Assembly: GCA_013397075.1 (NCBI GenBank)
Contig: VWZS01009593.1
Coordinates: forward strand, 274,318-338,317
Length of the DNA: 64,000 bases
Origin: Rhabdornis inornatus
Taxonomy: Eukaryota; Chordata; Aves; Passeriformes; Rhabdornithidae
Direction of reading: 5' to 3'
Below the pieces are notes generated by a model that worked only from the letters and a program-made list of their open reading frames with translations, made no database searches and was not told the DNA's origin. Every line of letters starts with the position of its first letter. The stretch's first letter is position 1. This document shows, piece by piece, positions 36,861-50,098 of this stretch. The position numbers were made by a program, and so were the translations under genes.

Positions 36861-39800
36861 AAGCCATTTTGTAGAAGTATTGCTATGTGGTGCTTGCTCT
36901 CTTTTCCTTATGTTGTACCCAGTTAAATATTTATTATGCCTCTCTACAACTGTTCCCATATTCTTAGGATCTAGGGATTGAAAACAGGAAATTTTATGTT
37001 GAATGCATTGTTTGAAAATTAGATAAAAATATTATTAACATATTTGGATAACACTGACTCAGTAGGGTCAGAAAAAATCAGTAGCGAATTGTGGCCAACA
37101 AAGCAGGGAGAGCACAACAGTAAAATACAAAACCAACTAATATCTTGGCATTAAGTTAAAAAGGGAAAGTGCCCCAAGTTTCTGAAATGGATGCACTTTT
37201 GCTCAATATGTTCAAGAGATATCTCAAATAGAAATGATCTTGAACTATAAAACTTACAATTACTTTCAGCAGACATGGAATCAGTACAGAGAAATTTATC
37301 CTGTATTTATCCTACTAAACTGTTGGCTAGTAGTGTTGCACCAAAAGAAGTGTCCAATTTTTAAAAAAATACAAAGCAGTATTTGCATTTAAGAATTTGA
37401 ACTAATCATGAGGCGTACACAGATTAAAATCATTTGCACAGATTTTCACCATTAGTGTGAATCTCTGCATGTCATTCTTTCTGCAAAATGAAGTTAGGTC
37501 ACATAGGGAATAGAATTGGGGCTAGAATCCAATTAAGCAGTTTATGTGATCCTGTCTAGTTAATGCACCACAAAACACACAAAGAGAAGAAGCACTAGAG
37601 GAGAGAGAATAGAAAGGCAACAGAAATCATCAGAACATTGAAAATACCACACGAGTATATACAGCGAAATTTATAAAACTGAACAATTCAGAAAGTAGAA
37701 ATATATAATAGATTTAATTCCTGATTTTGATGTGCAGAAAGCAGAAAAGCTTAATTTCCCCCATCCTCACAAAAGTGGGATTACATAGTATTTGACTAAA
37801 GAAACACATCAACTGTCCTGTGAAACCCAAAACTACACAATGGAACTGTCCGGTCTCACTGAGGTTTAGTTGTTTTTTTTAATTAGCCAATAATAATAGC
37901 AAGAATTAAAGCTATCTTTTTCTTGGTAGGATGAACATGAAGGCATATGTTTCATACATAAGCTACTTCTACAGTTTGTCAAAATGAGACCTTCCTGAAG
38001 TCTGTGTTATGGTAAATGTATCTTATTTCACACATTTGAAATTTGTGTTTCTAGACATAGTTAGGGGACTAACAATGGATTCAGATAATTCAGTATTCTG
38101 TCACCAATAGAAAAGCAATCACTGTTGGGCAGTTAGTCATGGAAAAATATCTCTGTGCCATCTGTGACAAAAAACCTCAGATGTGTCTGAAACTCAATGC
38201 TTACTGCTAGGAAAATAGGATGAAATGTGGATTACAAACTCCAGATGGCTACCCCAGGCTTAACTAGTATCCCAAGCACTTAGGAACACAAGCCATAGTA
38301 CTTGAAGCAAGATGAACATCATGCTTTAAGCAAAAAGAAATCTTCTGAAATACTGAGTGTCAGACTGTAAATCCCATATCCTAAAATTAGATCATCAGTG
38401 TGGAAAATTGAATAAGCAAGTCTACTTTGCTTCAAATTCACTTTTACCTACACTGCTATCTAGCTTGGCATCTTAAATAATCCTCTACTAAAACCTATCA
38501 TTGCACTTCAGCCAGTGTCACCTTCTTCAACTTTATTTTCTTATGCAATTCTATTGGACTATGTTTGATGTATTAATAAGCAGATTTTGTCCTAATAGGA
38601 AGTAGAAGTATCAGGACAACCTACTGATTTAAGAGGTTTCAAAGAATAGAGAAAAATAAGGCAGATACTCCAAAAGAGAAAAATTTCCCTCAGGTTTGGC
38701 CACAGCACAGAAACTGAGGGTGTGATATCAGGACCTAACTGAACAAGACTGCCCTGAGGTTAGTTTTGTCTGTTTCAGAACACTCAAATCTGACCTAAAA
38801 GGAAGTTCAGCATTCCAATATGATGCTGATAGAGGATTGTTTTGTACAGGTTTACATTACTGATTTAATTCCCTAGAGCATTTTTTGCTATTAATTTACA
38901 CCATGGCTGTTGACATTATTTGTTAATCCCACAAATTTTGTCATACAGTTTATGTTGAAAGAGTGCATAAGGAATATCTTTCATTTAATCTTTCATATAT
39001 GTCCAAAGTTACAAAAGGAGACAAATGCATATGAAAGCTATTATACTTAAAAATCTAATATATAATTTTCCAGGAACTATAATATTCTATTACTTGATTA
39101 TAAAAGTTATTTGTGAATCAAAATAAATTCAAAATTCTGCAAAATCTTATCTCAGAAAAATGGGTTTCTTTGAAGGCTCTTCCATAAGTTTGTTTGTCTC
39201 ATATTTTGTGCAGCTGTTTTTTACTATTAGACTATTAGAGATGAAGACCATTCAGTTCCAGTGTTTCAATATGTTGGAGATTGTTTCTCTGCTACTGTTT
39301 AGCCAGATACTTCTTTCCTCTTCACTGTGCCTTTGAGAAGTGCTACTGTGACAATATGGCACCATTTCCTGAAATATTGAATGATCTCAAGTATTCATGC
39401 AACATGCCAACAGTTAAAACTATTAATTTTTGGTTTATTTTTATAGTACTGATATGGGAAGTCTGGAAATAATCCATCATTTGTTTTACTTGGTAATTGC
39501 ACAAGCACCAAAGTCTGATCTCATATCTAAAGAGAGGATAATGGTTTTCAAATAATCCTTACAATTATGACGTGAAAATAATTCACTTACAATTTCTAGA
39601 TGTTCCATGTTTTTCACTTAAAAATGCTACACATACATTTGAAGCATGAAAAAGATACAAAACAATTTATGCAACCATGGATAACAGATAAAATATTATC
39701 TATAGTGAGGCAGTGCTTGTATTTCTGTTCTGCCTAATCTCAATATTAATTATTATACTTTTTAAAGTAGTTTTATTTTATGGAATACTGGAAAAGACAT

Positions 39801-42800
39801 TTCAAAACAACAATGAAAATTTATTTACTTTAAAATAGCCTCACAAATATTTAAATCTATTTTACATATTTAAATATTTATAATGTTATCCAGCTATTAA
39901 ACCATAAAATAACTCCATATGCGATATCTCAGTGTAGAAGTAAACAAAGGTTTTTATTATTTCACAAAAACTTCCTAGATTCTCTGAAATGGCAGATGCA
40001 TAAAAGGGGGTCAGCTGTTAGTTCCTGTAATAACATAAATCTAATAGAATTACTCAGCTAAAAACTGATAAATACAGATGTATTTAAAATCTAATTTGTC
40101 TATTTCTATCATTAAAAATGATGTGGCATATTCAGTTCTATTCCATTCAGAAAGGAGGTGTCCTTCTATCTTGCACTGTAAGCAAGTATACCATTTTGGG
40201 GGACAATGGGGAAAGGGCACTGCGTGCCCATAATCTTTTGCTCCTCATATTCCATGTAGGAATTGGAATAATCTTAAAAACGCCTGCCAGAATCAGACCC
40301 AAATGTCACTTATATTTAAGAATGTCCTTATGAATTTTGCTGGGATGAGGAATGGATATCTCCACTACTTCTAGTTAGTTGAGTCTGAGAAGCACAGAAG
40401 CAGATATTTAGGCATCAAAAACATTTAGTAATAAATTATTTTAGTGTTAGTAAGTACTGTTATCAAATACAATACCAAGTAATTAACTCCAACATAAGCA
40501 GATCTATAAAGTGAAACAATAAAATATACGGTACCCATATTATCTATACACATTTAATTGAGTCTTAGTGGCTTTACTTCGTAAGAAGCTTCGCAAATTC
40601 CTGAGAAAAGCCTGTTAGCAGCTGGAGCACCAAAGCAATGCTATTACTGATGCTATTCAATTGCATCTTATGAATTACCTCAAACAAGTGTAATTTGTGC
40701 ATTTCAAGATTCCTCCATGATGAAAACTAAAACAAGGGCAGTGGCGATGATCAGAAGATTCAGTTCAAAAATCAAACTGCTGGATCTAATGTAAAATGCT
40801 AATGCAATTGTACCTTTCATGTAAGCAGAAATTTACAAGACTTAAACACATAATAAATACATGTATAAATAAATACACTATCAGCCTTTACTAGGTATAT
40901 AAGTGGATAATGGAATTTGTGATGTGGAAGAGGTCAAGATAAAGTAATACTTTTGATCTAGTCAAGAAGTGAACAAACAAGTTAGGCATTTATTCTAAAG
41001 AATTCATGAAATAACTTAAACTGAAATTTCCTTTGACTCTGACTGCTAGAAATCATCATTCTTTTAAGTATTTCTAAAAATTCTCTGAAAAGGGAAAATT
41101 CTTTGCATTTTTTTTTTTATTTTATTAAATAAATCAGTGTTATGTCAGAGCCCTGAATGCGCTGTTCCAATGCAAATACCCAGTTTACATCGTTGGACTT
41201 TCTCTCAACTTTCAATTCATAAATTTCAAGACTTGCAGAACAACTGCTAATCCAAAATGCTGCCCATTTACGAATCTGTTTTCAGTGCCTACCATCATTA
41301 CTAGGAAGGACTTAACAAAGTTTTAAAATCAACAGAAATAGCAACCCTTTAAAACCTGACTTGTGCTTGATACCCTTTCCATCTTATTTTATGACCATTG
41401 CCTAATTCTGATATGTCGAAAGAACACGTCCTCTCAGAGACCAAAAGTGAAGGCAACTTAGATAAAAATTTATCTCATACTCTGAATTGGCAGTAAGGTG
41501 GTGGTGGGGAATCCCACAAAATAAACCCAAAAAAAAGGAGAAAAAAAACGCAATTCCCTCCCACAACCACCAGCACAGAGCACATGCCCACTGAGTGCTT
41601 GCTGCATTCAAGTGCTGTTTAGTGAACTAACATAAAGTACCATTGTACGGCAAGAGAGAAATAGATTCAATATCTAGGCATACAATCACAAAGTTGATTA
41701 TATGGAGATGCTGTTGTGAATGTTCACCCTTTCTGTACCCTTCTACCTATTCATATTCAATTAATTTTATTCTTGCAGAACTATAGCTTCTAAGAATAAA
41801 TGTAACTCATGAATAAAAGAAGACATGGCATATAATAAAGAATAATCCTCTGCCTTCTGCAAACTAAAATGGTTGCAAGTTAAATTAATCTTATCAGGAA
41901 AGAAACATGTAAATAAAAGAATTGACAACTTGAGCTCTGCAAGTTGGAGTTCAGATCTAAAACTCATCCTTTGCCACTCAAATATAGTCCTAGTTTTGCT
42001 GTATTAGTAAATTATTAAACTTGTTCATACTAATCATTCTCTTGCCCCTTTCAACAGCCTGAATGTAGAAACCCCAGGTCTTAATGATTATCATGAAGCA
42101 AACTACTAAGATCTTCATATCTTAGTCCACTAGATCTGAATGTCAAGGATGCAAAAGTGCACTTGTACCATAACACGATGGAGCTTTACTTTACACTAAG
42201 GGAAAGTTATGGACAGAAAAAATAAACCCAGCAAGACACATTGTGCAGGTTTATTCACAATATGCTTATTCACTCAATCTGCCAATTCTCATCAACATCA
42301 GCTCCATTTCTAATACACACAGTCACTAGTTTAACTTTTGCCCTCCTCTCTCATTTTCTGATGAATAATCATACTTTCTATTATCTGGTTTTGGTGCTAG
42401 ACAGAAACCATGCAATTAATAAAGTTCTTGTAAGAAAGACATACATCTGTGTTAAAAATAATATAAAAATAACAAATATAACTAATTCTGTAATACTACA
42501 GAAATGCATATATATATGTATATGTGTTGTACTTTAGCTTTTTTTGATTTTGCTGTTCATGCTCTGTAAAAACTGAATGTTCTTCCAGAAGTACCATATA
42601 GCAACAGACGGTTTGTATAGTGCATTATGCACTTTGAGACCATAAAGAACAACATAATTAGGTTTTTCTTTGTCTTGGCTCAAAACTTAGCAGTAATTCA
42701 AGTTGTTCATTTGCAGTGGTTTGTTGTTTTTTTTTAATGTAATGGTAGGCATTAATTTTCAAAAGAATGTAGGAAGTATTTTTTTTCTCATTCATCTTTA

Positions 42801-42948
42801 AACAATCACAGAATGATTTCATTTTAATAGTTGTCAATATCAAATAACAGAAAATAAGACTAAAGTTATTTGCCAAAACTCAATTGCTGTAACAACACAT
42901 CAAACAAAATGCATACAGTTTCATGTAACATAAGACTTTTAAGATAAT

Positions 42949-42970
42949 TTTTTTTTTTTTTTTTTTTTTT
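42949..42970 (+). repeat. Poly-T run
   Basis: About 22 consecutive T, roughly 145 bp downstream of the CUB exon at 43114 in gene orientation, where it reads as poly-A. Confidence 0.95.
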
Positions 42971-43113
42971 AAATTTCAGCTTATATTTTCCTCTTTTTAA
43001 AACTGACAGAACTGGAAATAGAATGCTTCCACTAACATGAAAGAAAACCATTTCATAATATTGGCCTAATTTTTGGTACACCATTACATTTGTTTCCAGT
43101 TATGTGTCATTAC

Positions 43114-43226
43114 CTTTGTAGTTAACCTTGAAACCAATTGAGCCCACGCTTTCATCCGTTTGAAGGTGCAACCACATCTGGTTGCTCATGCTCACAATTA
43201 AGTCTGGTACAAAGCTCCCGGTTAAC
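43114..43226 (-). CDS. CSMD3: CSMD3 exon: C-terminal part of a CUB domain
   Basis: This 113 nt exon reads from 43226 down to 43114. The acceptor ends CTATAG and the donor is GTAATG, a usable but non-optimal site. It enters in phase 2, completing a Val codon with the exon at 49134-49237, and leaves in phase 1, matching the sushi exon. It encodes 37 full codons beginning LTGSFVPDLIVSMSNQ and ending GSIGFKVNYK. Typical second-half CUB features are visible: the LTGS turn, the hydrophobic strand MWLHLQ, the TDESVGS loop that often supplies a calcium ligand in CUB domains, and the closing GFKVNY strand. With the preceding exon this gives a continuous CUB segment of about 72 residues. The assignment to CSMD3 CUB 3 is from remembered paralogue sequences; membership in the CSMD family is much surer than the paralogue number. 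Confidence 0.9.
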
Positions 43227-43397
43227 CTATAGATAGAAGAAAATTTCTGTAAAGCCATTAAGAATTAAGGACTTTTTTTTTTCTTTTTGTAAGAAATCTA
43301 AATAACTATCAAGCATATTTTAATGTTTGCTTTTAAATTCATTGCATTCAGCCCACACTAAATTAGTTATTTACTGGCAGGCCAACCAAGACAACTG

Positions 43398-43424
43398 TCA
43401 AATTTCCAATTACTGGAAATTTGA
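43398..43424 (+). repeat. 11-bp arm hairpin
   Basis: TCAAATTTCCA and TGGAAATTTGA flank the spacer ATTAC. About 170 bp upstream of a CSMD3 exon in gene orientation, near the splice acceptor region. Function unknown. Confidence 0.9.
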
Positions 43425-46400
43425 TAGCAGTCTATAAACACATGTAGCTATTGCTTATGTTATATTGAAATATTTCATTTCACTTTCAGTTGTTGCTCCA
43501 GAAAGACATGCAACTTCCCCAATCCTTAACCTTATCTGACAATCCAGTGTCCATTACTCAGGTACATGCAGGCACATCAATGGCACTAGAAGCCCATAAT
43601 GAGGCATTACAGTGATTCTTTGATTTTTCAGGTATGCAACCACCCACTTTGAAATATATACATAATACGTAATTAAAAGAAAGCTGTTATTTTTAAGTAG
43701 CAACATTATTATGAAGGTCTGTGTGTTCCCTGAACTCTCTCACCTCCTCTCATCACTTCTTCTACAACAAAGGATGAACAACCTGACAAGATTCAGCTGT
43801 TCTCTATTCCTCCATTAAGAAAACTAACAAATGTCATAAATTTAAAATCTTCTACTGTTACAAGGTGATGATTAATAGAAAGAATTAAACTTGGTTTCCT
43901 TCTTAAGTTTTTTAAAAATTTTAATATTGTTTGCAAAAATTTGCAAATCAGTGCAATTCTAAATGTTGATTCTATTTGCTGAATGAACAGTGTCATAGCA
44001 ATGAGGAAATTTTGTAAAAGCTGCAGTTTTATGTTACATTGCATTTTCTTCCCAAAATTTTGTTCAGATTTGGTTATAGTTTGTTATCTGAAATGTAATG
44101 CTGAAAAGTTTCCAGATATTTTTCATACCTGTAAAGTGGATCACAAGCACAATACTGTATAGCAGTGAAAACTGTTTATTTTTCGAAGTTCTAACCATTC
44201 TTTAAACCTAGCTGAAACTTAAAATGGACTATTCTAAATGTATTTTACAGTTAATTTTAGTTCTTCCCTCTGGTCTTTTTTAGCTTCCTTCTGTATTAAA
44301 AAGTCTGCTGTGGGAAAAAAAACATGTCTGTTTCCCACATCTGTGTTCACAGATGGAGCAACTAGAAAGATTCTTGCCAGAACTGAACAAGTAAGTGCCT
44401 GGCCAAAAGAACATATTAACTGCTCATTTCTGCACTAAGGGAAAGTGTCTTCATGAGTTCAGTCTTTGCCAAATTAGTAGATTAACAGGATGTTTCTGAG
44501 AAACAGCGCTGATGTAATGGCTAAAGTGTTGTGTAATTTTCTCTGGTGACTGACAGTACGTATATTTAATATTAAGGGCATTGAGAATATTAATCTCCCT
44601 GTTGTGTCAGACAGAATAATTTCTATGATAAACATCCATCAAAATGTTCAGCACTTCCATTTTCTGAAATTAATTTATAAATACATTTTTAATCCATAGT
44701 TTTAACAATAAATACTTTCTAATTAAATAGTACAGGAGGATAAAAACATTTGAAAATATATTTAAAAAAAATAAATAAATCAAGAGAACACAAAAATCAC
44801 TTGTTGCTCTATTTCTTGAGTCCTTAGGGATCCTTGTAAAACATTTAGGAATGGGCTACAGAGCAATAATGTCCAGAAAAAAACATTATTATATGAAGGA
44901 AGCTATTTAAGAGAATAATGAACGTCTGTAATGGAGAATTATTCTCTTCCTCTACCCTGGATTCAGTACCTAGATTCCTCTCCTGGAAGTACATGTTCCC
45001 TTTTAGGAACTCAATAGTGAACACTGACAGCAGTAGAAATGGAAGTATGTGATTATGATGTCTCTCTTTTTATTAAACAGCTTAACAGTTACAACACTCA
45101 GCAGGGTGTTTTCCACTTCTTCCTCTACAGATCCAGAACTACTCCTCCCACATTCTAGTGACATATATTCTCCCCCTGAGAGAGTACACTGAAGACTGGG
45201 TTTGAGGATATTCAGAAGATTGTAAGGCTCCCCATTTGCTGAAGACAACCTGTAATATCAGATTGAACACATGCACACCCAACACAGCAAGAGCACAAAA
45301 AGATTGAATTTCACGATTGTATGCTGGATTTTCAAAAGGCATGTTACAGGAACGAGTGCCTAGATGGATACTGCATTAAAAGTCACCTGCAGCAATTGTC
45401 AGACCAAGCTGCTGAAAGCAAACTTCCAAATATCCTGAAAAGGCGCTGTGACTGATGTATGGAGGAGAACCCACTATTTTTTTTCCTTCTTCCCCTCTAT
45501 CCCTCGGTAATAACACATAACACTGCTCCACCTTGCTTTTTAGTTACATAAGAAAGCACTAGGAGTGCCTTCGTATTAGTCATCTCTTCAAACGGACTAA
45601 AAATATTGTGGTGCACAGATATACAGGCTCAGAATTAAAGGCACCCAGGGAAATTTAGTGGCAAGTACTGAAAAGGCTTTGGAGTTTAGCTCCTTCTGTG
45701 ATTAACATCAGCAGAATAGGAATAATCAGGACTGTAATTACCAATTTAGGAAGCATAACTCTATTTCTAAGTGAAATGCCACTTCAGTTTTTGCTTCTGA
45801 ACCTTCCTATCAGACAGTGCCCTGTAAAACTGGCAGATTAAACACTTGGATAAGTTTCCTGATTAACTCTGGTAGGTTGGAAGATAAATGTTTTCACATT
45901 ATTAATAAGTAAACCAGACACATTTAAACCAATGTTCTTCAGCAATTTTCTTGGGGAAAGATAATTATTTTAAAATTTAAAAACCAAAAATTAAAGGATA
46001 CAACAGCTGATTTATTTGCTATGCATCATATATCACAAAGTCTGCATGGCTCACAGGAGAAAAGATTTACATGGTTTTTACAGTACTTAATTTTCTTTCA
46101 TCTTCCATGTAGGTTTCTAATCCATTTTAATCCTAATAACTTCACCATTGATACTTCTGATCACAGAATACTGATACTACTGGTAAACAAAAAAAAAATA
46201 TAAACTTGTGGCTTATTGCATATTACTTAATATTAAAGCCCCATAAATTAATGGGGTTTTTTTTTGCTTTTCCAGGATCTTCATAGTAATAATTCTTTAA
46301 AATTATTTACCTAGTTATTTGCAGAACAGATTATCTTATTGTATGCTAACATGTGAAAATTCTAATTAACTTTTTTAATTTAAAAAAATTTGCTCAGGAT

Positions 46401-46911
46401 TCTTTCTATTTGTGAAAAATTTAATCTCTTTAATGTAATCCCGTCATTTCTCCATTTCATAAGGTACATCATCAGAAATACTTTTATGAAATGCTAACAT
46501 CTTCAATGAAATACAGTCTGGGCAGACTGTTCTACCACATTACCCAAAATTTAAAATATTATTGCACTTTGCCTTAATGCATTACTGTAATTCAGTAACG
46601 ATACTTTAGTTAAACTTTAATAAGAACTTAAGAATTGGCACTTAATAAAGGTTCTTTCTGCATGAGAGAATATTCCATATAGTTTAGGAATCTAAGAATA
46701 GATGGAACTGAATTCTAGCATTATCAGCAATAATTTTTGAATGATTAGTACTGCTTAAAAAGTATATATTAGAGTACTTCCACATGTCTCAAATTTATTA
46801 GTGGTAGCAATTAACTCATCTGCAATCCACCAAGAGACTGCATTATCCTAAAGCAATTGCACTATAAATACCTGGCCAAATGCTGGTCTTTTCATGGATA
46901 ATAATACTAGG

Positions 46912-47125
46912 ATCAGATATTTAGGTTGGAAACGACCTTTAAGATCATCAAGTAGAACAGTTAAACCAGCACTGCCCAACCCACCATTAAACCATGTTCT
47001 TAAACATCACATCTACACCTCTGAACACCTCTGGGGATGCTGACTCCAACATCACCCTGGGCAGTGGCTTCCAGTGCTTGACATTGGAACAGTGTCCAAT
47101 TCTTCTGACATTAGTCAGAAAAAGA
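46912..47125 (-). mobile_element. CR1 fragment (3' UTR, reversed)
   Basis: Plus strand has TTAGGTTGGAAACGACCTTT, AAGATCATCAAGTAGAACAG, CCAGCACTGCCCAACCCACC, ATTAAACCATGTTCTTAAAC and CCCTGGGCAGTGGCTTCCAG, the antisense of an avian CR1 3' UTR subtype distinct from those at 5643 and 34018. Confidence 0.8.
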
Positions 47126-47189
47126 AAGCCAAAGAGAGTGTTTCTCCCTGATAAGCAAGAGGAGAGAACAGGTGACAACACATGTGGAG

Positions 47190-47525
47190 AAGGCTGAGGT
47201 ACTTCAGTGAGTTCTGTGCCTCAGTCTTCACTGGCTGTCACCCTTCCCATTTCTCTAGAGTCCTCGATCCTCCACATGGGACTTGAGGGAGAGAGGTCAC
47301 TCACACTGTAACTAAAGAGCAGGTTCAAGACCACTTGATGAAACTGAAAAGTCACAAGTCTATGGGGCCTGATGACATTTACCCCAGGATCATAAAGAAA
47401 CTAGCTGATGTTGTTAGGTCACTCTCCATCACTTGAAAAGGCCTTCCTACAGGAAGAAGGAAAACATCGCTCCTGAGAGAAAGGAAGATCCAGGGAACTA
47501 CAGACCCGTGAGCTTCAGCTCTGTT
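47190..47525 (+). mobile_element. CR1 ORF2 fragment
   Basis: Sense CR1 coding remnant: GAAGGCTGAGGTACTTCAGT (KAEVL), TGCCTCAGTCTTCACTGGC, the block SHKSMGPDDIYPRIIKKLAD around 47355-47408, and GGGAACTACAGACCCGTGAG (NYRPVS). It lies head-on to the CR1 pieces on either side. Confidence 0.75.
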
Positions 47526-47539
47526 TACCCTCCAGCAGA

Positions 47540-47640
47540 TTGACACTCCTGTCCAACTTGGTGTCATCTGCAAACTGACTGAGGGCACACTCAAACCCCT
47601 TGTCCAGACTATTGATAAAGATATTAAACAAGATAGAACA
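47540..47640 (-). mobile_element. CR1 ORF2 fragment (reversed)
   Basis: CAACTTGGTGTCATCTGCAA and ACTGACTGAGGGCACACTCA are the antisense of the reverse-transcriptase FADDTKL neighbourhood; it continues TTGATAAAGATATTAAACAA. Third piece of the mosaic. Confidence 0.75.
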
Positions 47641-49133
47641 AAATAGAAAGGATAGAATGATTAAAAAACCTATTAAAAATAGAAGGTCAGATAATCTATC
47701 CTCTGAAGGAAAAATCTAAAGGGGAATTACAAAAATCTGTAAATCTTAGAAAAAATGTATGTTCTGTTCGAAGTTTTGCAATTACTAATATTAATGAGGT
47801 AAAATTAGGACACAAAAAGAGGCAAAACTTGGGTTTAGTGTACTCAAACAAACCTAATTCTTGATATCGTTCTTATGGTGAATAATGGAAAACTACAATA
47901 TGTAAAATTGTTTTAATACATTTCCAATAAATATACTGCAGGGAATATCATTCTAAAGAATTCTAATTTTTTTTTTATTCTTTTATTTTATGATTAAATA
48001 TATTTTGTACTTAACTTGTATCACATTCTTATCTATGTCTCAATTATTAGCTCATTTGAACTAATTATAATATCAAGTATTTGCTGAAAGGTCAGTTTAC
48101 TTAAAATTAACAGCTAAATATTATTTGGCCTTAAAAATATTTTCTAAATAGCAGATAATCCCTTACACGTAAATTATGGTTTTTAACCATTAGATCACTT
48201 TTTTTTTTAATAAACTTGAGTCAGATTTGAAAAAGTAAATGGAATGTACTTTAAAAGACATTAATTTCTTCTACATGATACTGATTTATTCAGACTAGAA
48301 TTAGAATTACATAAAATGATTAATTAGAAGGCCTAATTACAGTGTTCTGCATATTTTAAGTGGCTGTGGAAGAAACACAATCACTGACTTATAACACTGT
48401 CTTGAAAATTTTACCAACTAATAAAATTCTGAATTTGTCCTCTTGAGACAATTGCTAGTATTGTTGCCACACAATAAGTATTTGAGAAATATGGATTTTG
48501 AAGTTAATCAATGATTGTTAAGAATATTATATATCTGTGTAAATGGGCTCACACATTCTAGAAAAATGCCCATGAATGATAAAAATCTATTCAATACTCA
48601 ATGCTGGTTTGCAATATGTGATTTAGATAACACCCTATTCAGCCTTTCTCTAGTAATTTTCTTCATTATGTTAATCTGCTCTTTGGAGTTATCTATAACA
48701 GTCAATAAGGAAATTAAGCTCAAGATGTTACATACATCTTTTGTCATGCTAACCTTGCTAGGACACTGCAAAATTTGTGCACAATTTGTCCATATATCTA
48801 TTTTCAATTATGTTCTTATACACTTTTAATTTGAGAACACACAAAGGGAGTGCAATAGTTCCTAAAATTTACGTGTCTACATATAAGTGTCCACACCATG
48901 AGTTTCAAACTTCTGATTTGAGCTCATCTTTTTCTTTTGTGATATCTAGGTCATCTCTTTCTGACTTCAGAACAGTAAACATATAGTAATATATTTAAAC
49001 CGTCATCTTTAGTAATTTTAGAAGATCAGTTGTTTTTGTTCAGATTTACCTGATTCTAATATTTACTTAATCTTATCAAAACACATTAATGACATCCTTC
49101 AATGTACACAAACTGTAAATGAGAAAGACTTAC

Positions 49134-49237
49134 ACTTGAAGTACAGTTTTAGGATCACCCACTTCTCCTCCATCACCAATTGTCAGTGTGTCATAGCCAA
49201 TCTCCAGATCAAATTCTTCAAAATTTATCTGAATAAC
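49134..49237 (-). CDS. CSMD3: CSMD3 exon: central part of a CUB domain
   Basis: This 104 nt exon reads from 49237 down to 49134. The acceptor ends TTTTGTAG and the donor is a near-consensus GTAAGT. It encodes 34 codons plus two bases (GT) that join G of the next exon to make Val. The peptide begins VIQINFEEFDLEIGYDTL and continues TIGDGGEVGDPKTVLQ. The FxxFxLExxYDxLxIxDG pattern is the hallmark core of a CUB domain, including the Asp of the calcium-binding type. If GTT is a whole codon the exon starts in phase 0. The half of the CUB that carries the first cysteines and the SPNYP-like turn should be on the exon before it. I did not find that exon between 49238 and 64000, so the upstream intron is probably longer than 14.7 kb. 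Confidence 0.9.
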
Positions 49238-49903
49238 CTACAAAACCAAATAAGTAAATATATTTTAGAAATAAATAAATGTACTTGAGAGATGAGTCTG
49301 TAAATTAAGCTTTTCAGCAGTGTAAATAAAAGTGATCTTCCAATTAATAATTGCATGTAAGTTTAGCATCTGTCACAATAAATTAGTGCAATTAACCCCA
49401 AGTTTTTGGTTCATGAAATGGGAATTATAATAACTTTTAGGTATCATCACTCTGCTGACCTCTCAAAGCACCATGATTTTACTTATTTATGTAGTTGTTA
49501 CATGTTTATTACAGTTTTGGATGATCACATTACATTTTGATTACTATATATTCAAAGGGCAAAAGATAATTAATTGCATTTTATGCAATACCACTGTCTT
49601 AAAATACCGACTAAAAAATTGTACATCACTGAGTAAATGCAGTGCAGGTGAAGAATATAATTTATTCCTGACATCTATAATCTGGCTGAAGCAGGATAAA
49701 GAGGCATCAAAGGTAAAAGTAATTTTTTTAACGCATGAAGTTATGTGAAATACAACTATCAGAATCATGGCCATTTTTAATATCCTGTAAATTAAATTGC
49801 TCTATGCATATTTCTGCTGAAGGATAAAAATTTCAGCACCATTTTAAGAAAATAATACATTTTTTACAAGACAAGAAAAGAGAAGAGCAGAGCAGAGAAA
49901 AAA

Positions 49904-50098
49904 AGGAAAGGAAAGGAAAGGAAAGGAAAGGAAAGGAAAGGAAAGGAAAGGAAAGGAAAGGAAAGGAAAGGAAAGGAAAGGAAAGGAAAGGAAAAAAGGA
50001 AAGGAAAAAGGAAAGGAAAAAGGAAAGGAAAGGAAAAAGGAAAGGAAAAAGGAAAGGAAAGGAAAAAGGAAAGGAAAGGGAAAGGAAACGAAACGGAA
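49904..50098 (+). repeat. (GGAAA)n pentanucleotide microsatellite
   Basis: About 18 pure GGAAA units run to about 49993, followed by roughly 100 bp of the same unit interrupted by AAAAAGG and GGGAAA variants. The tract is purine-only over nearly 195 bp. In gene orientation it is a CCTTT pyrimidine tract about 670 bp upstream of the CUB exon acceptor. It creates accidental open frames in which a Leu-Ser-Phe-Pro-Phe pattern repeats. Confidence 0.97.

Larger units (their letters stand above)
1201..43113 (-). other. Long CSMD3 intron (41.9 kb)
   Basis: This intron separates the C-terminal CUB exon from the sushi exon. It runs from the GTATTG-like region's true donor GTAATG at 43113 to the CAACAG acceptor at 1201. 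It carries most of the interspersed repeats, listed separately. Stretches in which I recognise nothing beyond AT-rich unique-looking sequence and short homopolymers are 1201-5642, 6387-10471, 11398-13010, 13950-15752, 17714-19564, 20229-21559, 21766-23769, 24320-29802, 30486-34017 and 36861-43113. Short open frames in these stretches show no domain, codon-usage or splice support. Long introns are usual for CSMD genes. Confidence 0.8.
43227..49133 (-). other. CSMD3 intron splitting the CUB domain (5.9 kb)
   Basis: Intron between the two CUB exons, from donor GTAAGT (49133) to acceptor CTATAG (43227). It has a mosaic of CR1 fragments at about 46912-47640 and an 11-bp-arm hairpin at 43398-43424. 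Nothing else was recognised in 43425-46911 or 47641-49133. Confidence 0.8.

Noticed and set aside
49904..50098. CRISPR-like regular repeats
   Set aside because: Uninterrupted pentanucleotide microsatellite without spacers, in a vertebrate intron.
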